Source of the DNA: Aquiflexum balticum DSM 16537
Lineage (GTDB): Bacteria; Bacteroidota; Bacteroidia; Cytophagales; Cyclobacteriaceae
DNA length: 64,000 nt
Direction of reading: 5' to 3'
Assembly: GCF_900176595.1 (NCBI RefSeq)
Contig: NZ_LT838813.1
Span: 3,800,001 to 3,864,000, forward strand
Of the stretch, positions 43,413 to 51,891 are shown piece by piece. The notes under the pieces are model-generated. The model was not told the DNA's origin and did not search any database. It worked only from the letters and a program-made list of their open reading frames with translations. Each line of letters begins with the position of its first letter. Positions within the stretch are counted from its first letter, which is position 1. The translations under genes were made by a program, and so were the position numbers.

Positions 43413-44621
43413 TTATTTAAATGCCGATATACCGGTAATTTCATTTCCTAAAATCAACAGGTGGATATCATGTGTGCCCTCATAAGTCACGACAGATTCG
43501 AGGTTCATCATATGCCGCATGATAGGATATTCTCCTGTAATCCCCATTCCCCCATGAATTTGCCTTGCTTCTCGGGCGATGTCCAAGGCCATGGCGACAT
43601 TGTTTCTTTTGGCCAAAGAAATATGGGGAGTAGTTGCTTTTCCTTCATTCATCATTACACCCAATTTCCAAGTGATCAGCTGTGCTTTGGTGATTTCCGT
43701 AAGCATTTCTGCCAGTTTTTTCTGGATCAATTGGAAGGAACCGATCGGTTTATCAAACTGAATTCTTTCCAATGCATATCTTCTTGCAGAATCATAACAG
43801 TCCATCGCAGCTCCTATAGCTCCCCAGGCAATGCCATATCTAGCAGAATCCAGACACATCATCGGTGCCCCCAATCCCGATTTTCCCGGAAGAAGATTTT
43901 CTTTGGGAACTTTGACATTGTCAAATACCAGTTCCCCGGTAGTTGAAGCCCTCAAAGACCATTTACCATGGGTTTCAGGAGTGGAAAAACCTTCCATGCC
44001 TCTTTCCACAATAAGTCCGTGAATCCTGCCATTTTCATTTTTTGCCCATACGACTGAAATGTCCGCTTTGGGTGAATTGGAAATCCACATTTTGGCACCG
44101 TTCAAAAGATAATGATCTCCCATGTCTTTGAAGTTGGTAACCATCCCGCTCGGGTTTGAACCATGGTCAGGTTCGGTCAGGCCAAAACAACCCAACATTT
44201 CTCCTGATGCCAGTTTTGGAAGATACTTTTTCCGTTGTTCCTCAGAACCGAATTTATAAATAGGGTACATGACCAAAGAGCCTTGAACCGAGGCGGTAGA
44301 GCGCATTCCTGAGTCACCTCTTTCCACTTCCTGCATTATCAGCCCATAAGCAATATAGTCAAGACCGCCACCGCCATATTCTTCCGGAATCTGCGGGCCG
44401 AATGCGCCGACATCTCCGAACTTTTTGACAATTTCATAAGGAAAATGTGCCCGTTGTGCCCAGTCTTCTATATAGGGACTAATTTCTTTTTTGACGAAAT
44501 CCCGGATAGAAGAACGGATCAACTTATGTTCCTCAGTCAACAGGTCATCTACCTGATAAAAGTCCACTCCTTCAAAAAGATCCTGTTTCAGTGATTTGTG
44601 TGCAATGGCAGTATGGTCCAT
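43413..44621 (-). CDS. Acyl-CoA dehydrogenase, glutaryl-CoA dehydrogenase-like
   Basis: This 402-residue flavoenzyme follows the acyl-CoA dehydrogenase plan: helical N-domain, beta domain with CFGLTEPDHGSNPSGM and KMWISNSPKADI, and C-terminal helical domain with IHGGMGITGEYPIMRH. The catalytic glutamate is in VVTYEGTHDIH. Full-length similarity pattern (VERGDSGMRSTASVQGSLVM early on) points to glutaryl-CoA dehydrogenase, which oxidises and decarboxylates glutaryl-CoA to crotonyl-CoA. The divergent neighbour is tryptophan 2,3-dioxygenase; in some organisms that pathway leads to glutaryl-CoA. Confidence 0.88.
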   Translation of the reverse strand: MDHTAIAHKSLKQDLFEGVDFYQVDDLLTEEHKLIRSSIRDFVKKEISPYIEDWAQRAHFPYEIVKKFGDVGAFGPQIPEEYGGGGLDYIAYGLIMQEVERGDSGMRSTASVQGSLVMYPIYKFGSEEQRKKYLPKLASGEMLGCFGLTEPDHGSNPSGMVTNFKDMGDHYLLNGAKMWISNSPKADISVVWAKNENGRIHGLIVERGMEGFSTPETHGKWSLRASTTGELVFDNVKVPKENLLPGKSGLGAPMMCLDSARYGIAWGAIGAAMDCYDSARRYALERIQFDKPIGSFQLIQKKLAEMLTEITKAQLITWKLGVMMNEGKATTPHISLAKRNNVAMALDIAREARQIHGGMGITGEYPIMRHMMNLESVVTYEGTHDIHLLILGNEITGISAFK

Positions 44622-44739
44622 AACTCTTTTGGTTTATTGGTAATTTAAATGGATTTTTACAGCACAATAGCCGTTTTCCAGCCATGAAATAAATAAGAAG
44701 CAAGGGAAAATACTACCTATTTGCTTAAAAAATTAAACT

Positions 44740-45702
44740 ATGAGCCAAGTCAAATATCCAAAAGACGTTTTAGACAAAATAGAGCTGCTTCAGGAAAAAT
44801 TTAAAGCCTCAGGTCAGGATTTATCTTCTTACCTGGAGGGCCTGCTTTATGCTGATTACATGACCTATTGGGATTATATCAATCTCGATATTCTGCTTTC
44901 CTTGCAACAGCCCCGTACTTCCTTCAAAGACGAAAAAATCTTTATTATTTACCATCAGATTACAGAGCTTTATTTTAAGTTGATCATTTGGGAATTGGAA
45001 CAAATAGCCGAAAAGAACCCCATTGATGTTACTTTTTTTAAGGCCAGAATGGAAAGGGTAAACATGTATTTTGATCAATTGATTTCCTCTTTTGCGGTCA
45101 TGTGGAAGGGGATGGAAAGGGAACAGTTTCTGAAATTCCGTATGTCATTATTGCCATCAAGCGGATTTCAAAGTGCTCAGTACCGTGTTATTGAAATTCT
45201 CGCCTGTGATGTGCAGCAATTACTCTTCATTGATATCAGGGCTAAAATGCAAAATGAGCTGAATGTAGATGTTTTGTTTGACAATCTTTATTGGCAACAT
45301 GGAGCGGTGGAATTGGCCACAGGTGAAAAGACATTGACTTTAAAAACATTTGAGAAAAAATACGGGAAAAGGCTCAAGGAATTTATAGCAAATTATAAAG
45401 ACACAAACATTTGGAGAAAATACCTTTCCTGTGTGGATAAAGAAGAGGAATTGACGAAACTGTTGAAAGAATTTGACCTGAAAGCAAATGTGTTTTGGCC
45501 CTTGGCCCATTATAAATCTGCGGTCAGATACCTTCAAAGAGACCCTGTGGATATAGCTGCCACAGGTGGTACCAACTGGCAAAAATATCTGCCGCCCCGT
45601 TTTCAAAAAGTCATTTTCTTTCCCGATTTATGGACAACTGAGGAAAAAAACGACTGGGGAAAAGGCTGGGTAGTGAAGGAAATATTTGGGGAGGAAATTT
45701 AG
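44740..45702 (+). CDS. kynA: Tryptophan 2,3-dioxygenase
   Basis: The 320-residue heme enzyme opens the indole ring of L-tryptophan to N-formylkynurenine, the first step of the kynurenine pathway. Family signatures include LLYADYMTYWDYINLDILLSLQ, IIYHQITELYFKLIIWELEQ with the substrate/heme-side His, and SLLPSSGFQSAQYR. The C-terminal GGTNWQKYLPP segment is also diagnostic. It is divergent from the glutaryl-CoA-dehydrogenase-like gene by 118 bp. No kynureninase or formamidase gene lies in the window. Confidence 0.93.
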   Translation: MSQVKYPKDVLDKIELLQEKFKASGQDLSSYLEGLLYADYMTYWDYINLDILLSLQQPRTSFKDEKIFIIYHQITELYFKLIIWELEQIAEKNPIDVTFFKARMERVNMYFDQLISSFAVMWKGMEREQFLKFRMSLLPSSGFQSAQYRVIEILACDVQQLLFIDIRAKMQNELNVDVLFDNLYWQHGAVELATGEKTLTLKTFEKKYGKRLKEFIANYKDTNIWRKYLSCVDKEEELTKLLKEFDLKANVFWPLAHYKSAVRYLQRDPVDIAATGGTNWQKYLPPRFQKVIFFPDLWTTEEKNDWGKGWVVKEIFGEEI

Positions 45703-45705
45703 ATT

Positions 45706-45754
45706 CAAGATGTAAGAAACAAGACACAAGATCCAAGACGCAAGACACAAGATT
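45706..45754 (+). repeat. Heptanucleotide tandem array, CAAGAYN type (7 units)
   Basis: Seven consecutive 7-bp units lie in register directly after kynA: CAAGATG, TAAGAAA, CAAGACA, CAAGATC, CAAGACG, CAAGACA, CAAGATT. The first four bases are constant in six of seven units and the last two vary. The array begins 4 bp after the kynA stop codon. It is not coding. Confidence 0.85.
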
Positions 45755-45950
45755 GGGTCAGTTATATGGTTGAAGTGTAGGTGGAAGATAGAAGTTAATT
45801 GTTCAATTGAAATATTTTGGGAATTGGATCAAAATGAAAGAGAATAATTTAATGATTTCTCCCTTGCCTTTTCGCTGTCCTGCCATTGCAAGAAGGATGA
45901 GAATCTAACATAATCATCTTGGCTCCCCGATACTCGGGACAGGCTTTGTT
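45755..45950. other. Non-coding spacer with degenerate palindromic element
   Basis: No gene is evident between the two heptad arrays. TCCCCGATACTCGGGA at 45924-45939 is a degenerate relative of the palindrome inside rnpB. The text around it (CATTGCAAGAAGGATGAGAATC at 45884 onward, in part) resembles a decayed dispersed intergenic repeat, an inference that needs a genome-wide search. Confidence 0.45.
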
Positions 45951-46013
45951 TCTAAACTCTAGGCTCTCGCCTCTCACGTCTAAAATCTCACGTCTCACGT
46001 CTCATATCTCATA
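45951..46013 (+). repeat. Heptanucleotide tandem array, TCTMRNN type (9 units)
   Basis: Nine consecutive 7-bp units lie in register: TCTAAAC, TCTAGGC, TCTCGCC, TCTCACG, TCTAAAA, TCTCACG, TCTCACG, TCTCATA, TCTCATA. TCT is constant in all. Read on the opposite strand the core is GAGACGT-like, close to the AAGACAC core of the array at 45706, so the two arrays form an inverted pair. It ends 30 bp before the next gene. Confidence 0.85.
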
Positions 46014-46043
46014 TCAAAACTTTAAGGATAAATACCTTACATC

Positions 46044-47621
46044 ATGAAAAAAGAATTACAATTACAATTGACTCCGGAGGAAGCTTATAATGAGGAAGTT
46101 TTTCAGAACACAGTTTTGAAAAGGCTGGGATTAGCTTCTGAAAATCAGGAAATAATAGCAAGGCAGGTAAAGCGTTCCATTGATGCAAGGGGAAGACAGG
46201 TGAAGGTCAATGTCACGGCTGAAGTCTTTTTCAAAGAAAAGCCCACGCCATTTTTGACCTCACCCAAAGCTTATCAAAACGTCAGTAATAAAGAATCCAT
46301 AATTATTGTTGGAGCAGGACCTGCCGGATTGTTTGCTGCTCTGAGGGCGATAGAATTGGGTGTAAAGCCCATCATTATCGAACGGGGAAAGGATGTCAGG
46401 TCCAGGAGAAGAGATATCGCAGCCATCAATAAAGACCATATTGTTAATCCTGAATCCAATTATTGTTTTGGAGAGGGTGGGGCAGGGACTTACTCTGATG
46501 GTAAGTTATATACCAGGTCCAAAAAGCGTGGAGACATCCGGAGAATTATGGAAATTTTGGTTGCCCATGGTGCCACCGAAGAAATCCTGGTAGATGCCCA
46601 CCCCCATATAGGAACCAATAAACTACCAAAATTAGTGGCAGAATTGCGGGAAAGCATCCTGCAGGCAGGTGGTCAAGTGCTTTTTGAAACCAAAGTGGTT
46701 GACTTTATTTTGGAATCCAATGCAATAAAAGGGGTAATTACGGCTGAAGGGGAAAGAATTTTTGGCAAAGGTGTTATTCTGGCCACCGGGCACTCCGCGA
46801 GAGATATTTTTCATCTTTTGCATCATAAAAAGATTTTGATTGAAGCCAAACCCTTTGCATTGGGCGTAAGGATAGAACATGCACAAAATCTGATCGATCG
46901 GATTCAGTATCATTGCGCTGTGGATAGAGGGCCATATCTGCCTGCGTCCTCATATTCATTAGTACATCAGACAACTTATGAGGGAAAGCAGAGAGGAGTT
47001 TTTTCCTTTTGTATGTGCCCGGGAGGTTTTATTGTTCCCGCGGCCACTTCTCCCGGGGAAATAGTGGTGAACGGGATGAGTCCAAGTAGAAGGGACAGCA
47101 AATTTGCCAATTCAGGAATGGTAGTGGCAGTTGAATTGGAGGACCTGCCCCAATATCAAAAGTATGGGCCATTGGCAGCAATGATGTTTCAGGCCGAAGT
47201 GGAACAGAAGGCCTGGAAGCTGGGAGGGGAGTCTCAAACTGCCCCGGCACAACGCATGGCGGATTTTACTCAAAAAAGGCTCAGTAAGGATTTATTGGAG
47301 ACCTCCTATCAACCAGGTCTTTTATCCGTGGATATGTATGAAGTTCTTCCTGATTTCATTGCTCAAAGACTCAAACAAGGTTTGTTGGCCTTTGGTCAAA
47401 AAATGAAAGGCTATCTCACGAATGATGCACAGATAATTGGAGTGGAAAGCAGAACATCTTCACCTGTGAGAATCCCACGTGATAAAGAGAGCTTTGAACA
47501 TCCTATCATCAAAGGATTATATCCATGTGCAGAAGGGGCAGGATATGCCGGAGGAATCGTATCTGCTGCTATGGATGGTGAGAGATGTGCTGAGAAGTTG
47601 ATTGAAAAGGTGTTTGGTTAA
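46044..47621 (+). CDS. FAD-dependent oxidoreductase, COG2509 type
   Basis: This 525-residue flavoprotein has a short N-terminal domain (about 1-85) followed by the FAD-binding IIVGAGPAGLFAALRAIELG and the family-specific CFGEGGAGTYSDGKLYTRSKK. Later blocks include ILATGHSARDIF, CMCPGGFIVPAA and the C-terminal ADGAGYAGGIV-like AEGAGYAGGIVSAAMDG that closes the FAD site. It belongs to a widespread family of uncharacterised FAD-dependent dehydrogenases. The substrate is not known. It overlaps the convergent oxidoreductase gene by 4 bp. Confidence 0.88.
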   Translation: MKKELQLQLTPEEAYNEEVFQNTVLKRLGLASENQEIIARQVKRSIDARGRQVKVNVTAEVFFKEKPTPFLTSPKAYQNVSNKESIIIVGAGPAGLFAALRAIELGVKPIIIERGKDVRSRRRDIAAINKDHIVNPESNYCFGEGGAGTYSDGKLYTRSKKRGDIRRIMEILVAHGATEEILVDAHPHIGTNKLPKLVAELRESILQAGGQVLFETKVVDFILESNAIKGVITAEGERIFGKGVILATGHSARDIFHLLHHKKILIEAKPFALGVRIEHAQNLIDRIQYHCAVDRGPYLPASSYSLVHQTTYEGKQRGVFSFCMCPGGFIVPAATSPGEIVVNGMSPSRRDSKFANSGMVVAVELEDLPQYQKYGPLAAMMFQAEVEQKAWKLGGESQTAPAQRMADFTQKRLSKDLLETSYQPGLLSVDMYEVLPDFIAQRLKQGLLAFGQKMKGYLTNDAQIIGVESRTSSPVRIPRDKESFEHPIIKGLYPCAEGAGYAGGIVSAAMDGERCAEKLIEKVFG

Positions 47622-48829
47622 ACTCCAAAATCATACTTTGATTGCCATTTTTCTCTGGTCCCTTCATAGATTGATTTGTTGGCAAGGGCGACTGACACAG
47701 CTGTTTTTCCGGCATTGATGACGTTGCAGCTAGGAAGTTCTTTTGAATTTAGACATTTATAAAAATCCTCTAAGGCATAAAAACTTCCGTCCTTTGTTGG
47801 GTTGTCCAGTATTTTCACTCCTTTTTTATCTGAAGACCAATTCAATTTGGTGGCACCGGATACGCCGTCAACTTGTTCCAAAACGGATTTATTTTCTGGT
47901 TCGGGATAGAAAAATCCTTCATTTGTCAGGAGAGATACCATGCCTTTACTTCCTTTGATTTTGAAGGAATATCCTTCATGTTGGTTGGCGCAGGTAGCGC
48001 CAAAATTGCCAATCATATCTGAATTACCATATCGGATGGCCACTTGTACATTGTCAAAGGTCTCTCTTCCATCTTTGAAGAAATCGATTCCCCCTGTCCC
48101 CATAATTTCGGTAGGAGTAGTATCAAATGCCCAGTTGATAAAGTCAATTTGATGGGAAAGAAGTTCTGCTACCAAACCTCCCGAATACTCTTTGTACATT
48201 CTCCAGTTGATCTGTCTTTCCAAATCAGAAGAAGGAACAGGACGCCTCCAATTGTGGTTTCTGTCCCAGCGTGCTTCGATTTGCGTTACTTTCCCCAACC
48301 AGCCTTTTTCAATCATTTCCTTCACTTTGAAGTAAAGCGGGGAATACCGGTACTGATGCCCCACCTGAATAGTCTGTTTGGGATATTTCCTTGCCAATTG
48401 GTTCAACTGAATGGCTTGTTCAATATCAAAAGTCATGGTTTTCTCCAAAAAAAGATCTTTGCCTGAATCCAACACAGCCTTGGCATGATCAAAGTGAAGA
48501 TAAAGTGGCGTGGCAATCAAAATGACATCCAAATCTTTTTGATCAATCAGACTTCTGTAATCCGAATGGAACTTGATTCCGGTAGGGAATTTCTCTTTTG
48601 CTTTGTCCAGCCTAAATGGAAGGTTGTCACAAATGGCTTTCACCTGAAATTTGTCGGGCATGGAATTCATTACCTGATGCAAGCCTGAACCCCGGTCTCC
48701 ATAACCCAAAATACCTATGGTATAAGGTTTATCATTTTCTAATTTGACCAAACCTGACACGACAGGGACAGGAATCATAGTACCTGCTGACAGCAAAGCG
48801 CCCATTCTGACGAAATCTCTTCTTTTCAA
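47618..48829 (-). CDS. Secreted Gfo/Idh/MocA-family oxidoreductase
   Basis: The 403-residue protein begins MKRRDFVRMGALLSAG, a twin-arginine-like signal (RRDF) usual for exported members of this family, followed by a Rossmann fold GILGYGDRGSGLHQVM at about residue 35 and the family motif LFLEKTMTF. HQYRYSPLYFKVKEM and GGLVAELLSHQIDFINWAF follow in the C-terminal half. These periplasmic enzymes act on sugars or glycosides with NAD(P) carried in by Tat; the substrate is unknown. It is convergent with the COG2509 gene. Confidence 0.87.
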   Translation of the reverse strand: MKRRDFVRMGALLSAGTMIPVPVVSGLVKLENDKPYTIGILGYGDRGSGLHQVMNSMPDKFQVKAICDNLPFRLDKAKEKFPTGIKFHSDYRSLIDQKDLDVILIATPLYLHFDHAKAVLDSGKDLFLEKTMTFDIEQAIQLNQLARKYPKQTIQVGHQYRYSPLYFKVKEMIEKGWLGKVTQIEARWDRNHNWRRPVPSSDLERQINWRMYKEYSGGLVAELLSHQIDFINWAFDTTPTEIMGTGGIDFFKDGRETFDNVQVAIRYGNSDMIGNFGATCANQHEGYSFKIKGSKGMVSLLTNEGFFYPEPENKSVLEQVDGVSGATKLNWSSDKKGVKILDNPTKDGSFYALEDFYKCLNSKELPSCNVINAGKTAVSVALANKSIYEGTREKWQSKYDFGV

Positions 48830-48868
48830 AGCAATGATTGTTTTTTAGTTAATTAGTTTTTGAAATTT

Positions 48869-48928
48869 AGGAAACTTTTTAAGGAATCAAAAAAAGGTTT
48901 TTATAAATGGAGGTAAAGTCCAATAATT
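48869..48928 (+). repeat. Imperfect direct repeat, left copy
   Basis: AGGAAACTTTTTAAGG begins a segment of about 60 bp that recurs with roughly three quarters identity at 50216-50275 (shared parts: AGGAAA-CTTTTTAA, AAAAAAGGTTTTT, AAGTCCAA). It lies just upstream of the minus-strand oxidoreductase gene. The pair brackets two small genes. Confidence 0.55.
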
Positions 48929-48998
48929 GTATGGGAGTAAAAAAATTCCAGCACAGCAAGTAGCTCGAGTTCCACATGGTGAGCTCGAAGAGGAATTG

Positions 48999-49280
48999 TT
49001 AAGCTAACTGACTCCCCCAAATAACTAACAGAGAGGCATCAAAATCAAGAAAGTAAACATGATCTTGATTTTCAAATCGACCGTAGGCACCTCTATCAAC
49101 TGAAGTTTCTTTAAAAAATTGAGGAACTGTAATAAACTCTGCTTTTCCACTTTTCTTTGCCAGCTGAACCTGGTCATACATTAAATTCCATTGACTAAAT
49201 GCCATTGAAGACAAAAAGAAGATAAGTAAAAAACAAAATCGGTAAACTGTTCTCAAATGTAACATTATTTGGGTCAACAA
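48999..49280 (-). CDS. Small secreted protein of unknown function
   Basis: The 93-residue frame has a signal peptide ending near AFSQ (about residue 30; a second Met at residue 6 may be the true start). The mature part of about 63 residues contains KSGKAEFITVPQFFKETSVD and ends VYFLDFDASLLVIWGSQLA without recognisable domain. It follows the lipocalin-like gene by 7 bp, so the two form a small operon. The abrupt hydrophobic end might indicate truncation of a longer gene. No function is assigned. Confidence 0.5.
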   Translation of the reverse strand: MLTQIMLHLRTVYRFCFLLIFFLSSMAFSQWNLMYDQVQLAKKSGKAEFITVPQFFKETSVDRGAYGRFENQDHVYFLDFDASLLVIWGSQLA

Positions 49281-49287
49281 AATCTAT

Positions 49288-49752
49288 TTATTCTACTCTG
49301 ACAAATCTTAATATCTCCCCATCTAATGGGGAAGCATCCAGAACCATATTACCAGGCTGAATGTAACATGGCCATGAGGATACCCCCATTTTCAATGTAT
49401 TGCCCTCCATAGTTTCATGGAATGGAGTTGTTGAGAATGTATATTCATACTCCCCGTCCTTAAAGAGTAGCGCTAGTTCTCCATGATTTTCAACTCTGAC
49501 AATTCCATCATTTGTAAAATAGTAGATGATATTTTTGCAGGAATAGTCCGTACGGGTAATTTTGCCACTCTGCATATTAAAATCCTCTCTTTGAACTAAT
49601 TTCCACTTCCCCACCACATCATCTACCGGACCGGAAACAGACTTGACCCGGCACTTTAGATTGGGGAATTCTGTCTCCTGGCAGCCTGTCATTGAACAAG
49701 CAAAAAGAATAGCCGAGAAAAGGATAAATTTAAATGAATTTGATTGTTTCAT
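49288..49752 (-). CDS. Lipocalin-like lipoprotein of unknown function
   Basis: This 154-residue protein has a signal with lipobox MTGC (Cys about residue 24) and a mature part of short beta strands opening with VVGKWKLVQREDFNMQSG, the usual entry of lipocalin-like domains, and later NIIYYFTNDGIVRVEN and YEYTFSTTPF. Such small lipoproteins are frequent in Bacteroidota and mostly uncharacterised. It heads a two-gene unit with the small secreted protein downstream. The ligand, if any, is unknown. Confidence 0.65.
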   Translation of the reverse strand: MKQSNSFKFILFSAILFACSMTGCQETEFPNLKCRVKSVSGPVDDVVGKWKLVQREDFNMQSGKITRTDYSCKNIIYYFTNDGIVRVENHGELALLFKDGEYEYTFSTTPFHETMEGNTLKMGVSSWPCYIQPGNMVLDASPLDGEILRFVRVE

Positions 49753-50215
49753 GATTTCTGGAAGTTAAAACCCACGCAATACCAAGACGTGAATTAGCTA
49801 GCCCCTACTACAAATTTAATTAAACATTTATAAACAACAATTATTGAAATCGGACTGGATTATATTTCAAAATCCTAAAAATCTGAATTGACTCTTAAAC
49901 CTTTCTATCAAAAATGATCAGAAAACTCAAGACAAGTGATCATTTTATCTGCATGATTTAAGCTGTTCGGACCAAAAACAGCAGTCTTAATGAGGTTTGA
50001 AAAAATATTCGCATGATCATAACCAAGCTGATTCTGGAAAAATTTCTGCTATAATCTCAGGCTTACTTTAAAAGTATATTTCAAAAAGAACTTCAAAACG
50101 TTCAAATCCAATTATTCTTTTCTGGGTAGGGGGTACTTTTTAAATTCAAATAAAAAAACCTTCAAAATCAGCTATATAGGACTTTATCTTATTTCCCTAA
50201 ATTTAGTTGGACAAC
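49753..50215. other. Non-coding region upstream of lipocalin-like and nuclease genes
   Basis: More than 450 bp without a plausible gene separate divergent transcripts. It contains a clear inverted repeat (49911-49946) and a GCATGATCATAA stretch near 50012 that repeats the TGATCAT core. It presumably carries promoters for both sides, but I see no complete -33/-7 pair. Confidence 0.4.
49911..49946. repeat. Inverted repeat AAAATGATCA
   Basis: AAAATGATCA at 49911-49920 and TGATCATTTT at 49937-49946 are perfect inverted arms with a 16-bp spacer. It could be a regulator binding site or a weak hairpin; the TGATCA core recurs near 50015. Confidence 0.5.
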
Positions 50216-50275
50216 AGGAAAACTTTTTAAAGATTTAAAAAAGGTTTTTTATTAATGGGTTTAAGTCCAACAAAC
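50216..50275 (+). repeat. Imperfect direct repeat, right copy
   Basis: This is the partner of the segment at 48869-48928, with the shared blocks CTTTTTAA, AAAAAAGGTTTTT and AAGTCCAA in the same order and orientation. It lies about 100 bp upstream of the nuclease gene. Confidence 0.55.
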
Positions 50276-50377
50276 CGTTGAGAAACAAAATTATCCGACA
50301 ATTCCTGCCTCATAAGAATTGAAATTTGTGCAATAGTTTCAGAGATTGGCTAATATTGATAATTGAAATTAGAAAAG

Positions 50378-51769
50378 ATGCTATTTGCAATTGTGGATAT
50401 TGAAACGACAGGGGGGAATCCGACTCAAGGTGGGATTACGGAAATTGCCGCATTTGTCCATGATGGAGACAAAATTGTGGATCGGTTTCATACCCTTTTG
50501 AATCCTGAGAGATTTATTCCGGGGTTTATTACGGGTTTGACCGGAATAGACCAACAGATGGTAGCCGATGAACCAACTTTCGAGGATATAGCCCATAGAC
50601 TTTTTGAGTTTTTGAAGGACAAGGTGTTTATAGCCCATAATGTAAATTTTGATTATTCATTTATCAGGGAGGCATTCAAAAATCATGGATATACTTTTGA
50701 CGTTCCAAAATTATGCACTGTTAGACTAAGTAGAAAGGCTTTTCCTGGCTATAGGTCTTATGGACTTGGTAGGATTTGCGAACAGCTATCCATCAAAATT
50801 GAAAACAGACACAGGGCATTTGGTGATGCAGAGGCTACAGCGGTTCTTTTTGGTATGATATTTTCCAAAAGTCAGGAATTGGTTTTTAGTAGTTTGAAAA
50901 AAAACAACGGGGAAGCATTTTTGCCCCCACATATCAGTAAAGAGCAGTACCTTAAGATTCCTAATTCAACAGGAGTATATTACTTCCATGATGCAAAGGG
51001 TCAGGTGATTTATGTGGGGAAAGCTTTGGATATCAGAAGCAGGTTTAAAGGGCATTTTTCAGGGAATTCTCAGGATTCTGATAAAACAAAGCTCAGGTCA
51101 GAAATTCATGATGTAAGTTGGGAGGTTACTGGAAGTGAATTTTTGGCATATTTATTTGAATTATTGGAAATCAGAAGGTTATGGCCAAAATATAACAAAG
51201 CTCAAAAATTCAAGGCCAGTTCATGGGGCTTGTATCAGTATGAGGATTCCCAAGGGTTTATCCGGTTTCAGATTGGAAAATCAACCAAGGGTTTGTTCCC
51301 ATTGATTCAATTTGACAACCATTCAGAGGGATGGAAATTTTTGATGGATAAAATCAAGGAATTCCAACTTTGTCCCAAATTGAGTGGAATTCAAAAAGTA
51401 CCCCATGAATGCTATGATGTGAAAATCGGATTGTGTAAAGGAGCTTGTTGTGATAAAGAGGAAAGTCTTTCCTACAATAAAAGGGCAAAGGAGTTTATTG
51501 GTCTTTTGCGCCAACAATCCGGAAATATTATCATAAAAGACAAAGGAAGGTCTGCCTCAGAAGAAGTGGCATTATACTTTGAAAATGGTATTTTCTCTGG
51601 TTACGGTTTTTTTTCTAAGGACCAAAACTTTAGGAATGATACTGAAATAATGGATCAAATTAAAAAGGTAAAACAGTATCCCGATTCAAAATATATTCTC
51701 AGGGCATTTTTATCTAAAATACCCATCGGTCAAATCAGAATGATCAAATCAGAGGGGAGTTTGTTTTAG
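50378..51769 (+). CDS. DnaQ-like exonuclease fused to GIY-YIG nuclease (UvrC/Cho-like)
   Basis: The 463-residue protein has an N-terminal DEDDh exonuclease domain (about 1-165: AIVDIETTGG, IAHNVNFDYSFI, HRAFGDAEAT) and a GIY-YIG endonuclease domain (about 190-275: NSTGVYYFHDAKGQVIYVGKALDIRSRFKGH). The C-terminal part has VKIGLCKGACC, as in UvrC/Cho relatives. The architecture resembles polymerase III epsilon-like proteins that carry a UvrC N-terminal module, presumed to work in DNA repair. The ATG at 50378 is preferred over a TTG five codons upstream because family members start near VDIETTGG. Confidence 0.88.
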   Translation: MLFAIVDIETTGGNPTQGGITEIAAFVHDGDKIVDRFHTLLNPERFIPGFITGLTGIDQQMVADEPTFEDIAHRLFEFLKDKVFIAHNVNFDYSFIREAFKNHGYTFDVPKLCTVRLSRKAFPGYRSYGLGRICEQLSIKIENRHRAFGDAEATAVLFGMIFSKSQELVFSSLKKNNGEAFLPPHISKEQYLKIPNSTGVYYFHDAKGQVIYVGKALDIRSRFKGHFSGNSQDSDKTKLRSEIHDVSWEVTGSEFLAYLFELLEIRRLWPKYNKAQKFKASSWGLYQYEDSQGFIRFQIGKSTKGLFPLIQFDNHSEGWKFLMDKIKEFQLCPKLSGIQKVPHECYDVKIGLCKGACCDKEESLSYNKRAKEFIGLLRQQSGNIIIKDKGRSASEEVALYFENGIFSGYGFFSKDQNFRNDTEIMDQIKKVKQYPDSKYILRAFLSKIPIGQIRMIKSEGSLF

Positions 51770-51850
51770 TTTTTTTTTGAATGAAAAGTATTTAATATTC
51801 CATTTAAAAGTGTTGAATTATAAAAAAAGAGCAGGCTAAAAGTTAAAAGA

Positions 51851-51887
51851 AAAAAGCGACGAAATCACAAGGGATTTCATCGCTTTT
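51851..51887. terminator. Bidirectional terminator hairpin
   Basis: AAAAGCGACGAAATC and GATTTCATCGCTTTT form a stem of about 14 pairs with one mismatch and a short loop, flanked by A- and T-rich runs. It separates the nuclease gene and the convergent small secreted protein gene, and fits best as terminator of the minus-strand gene. Confidence 0.75.
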
Positions 51888-51891
51888 GGTT

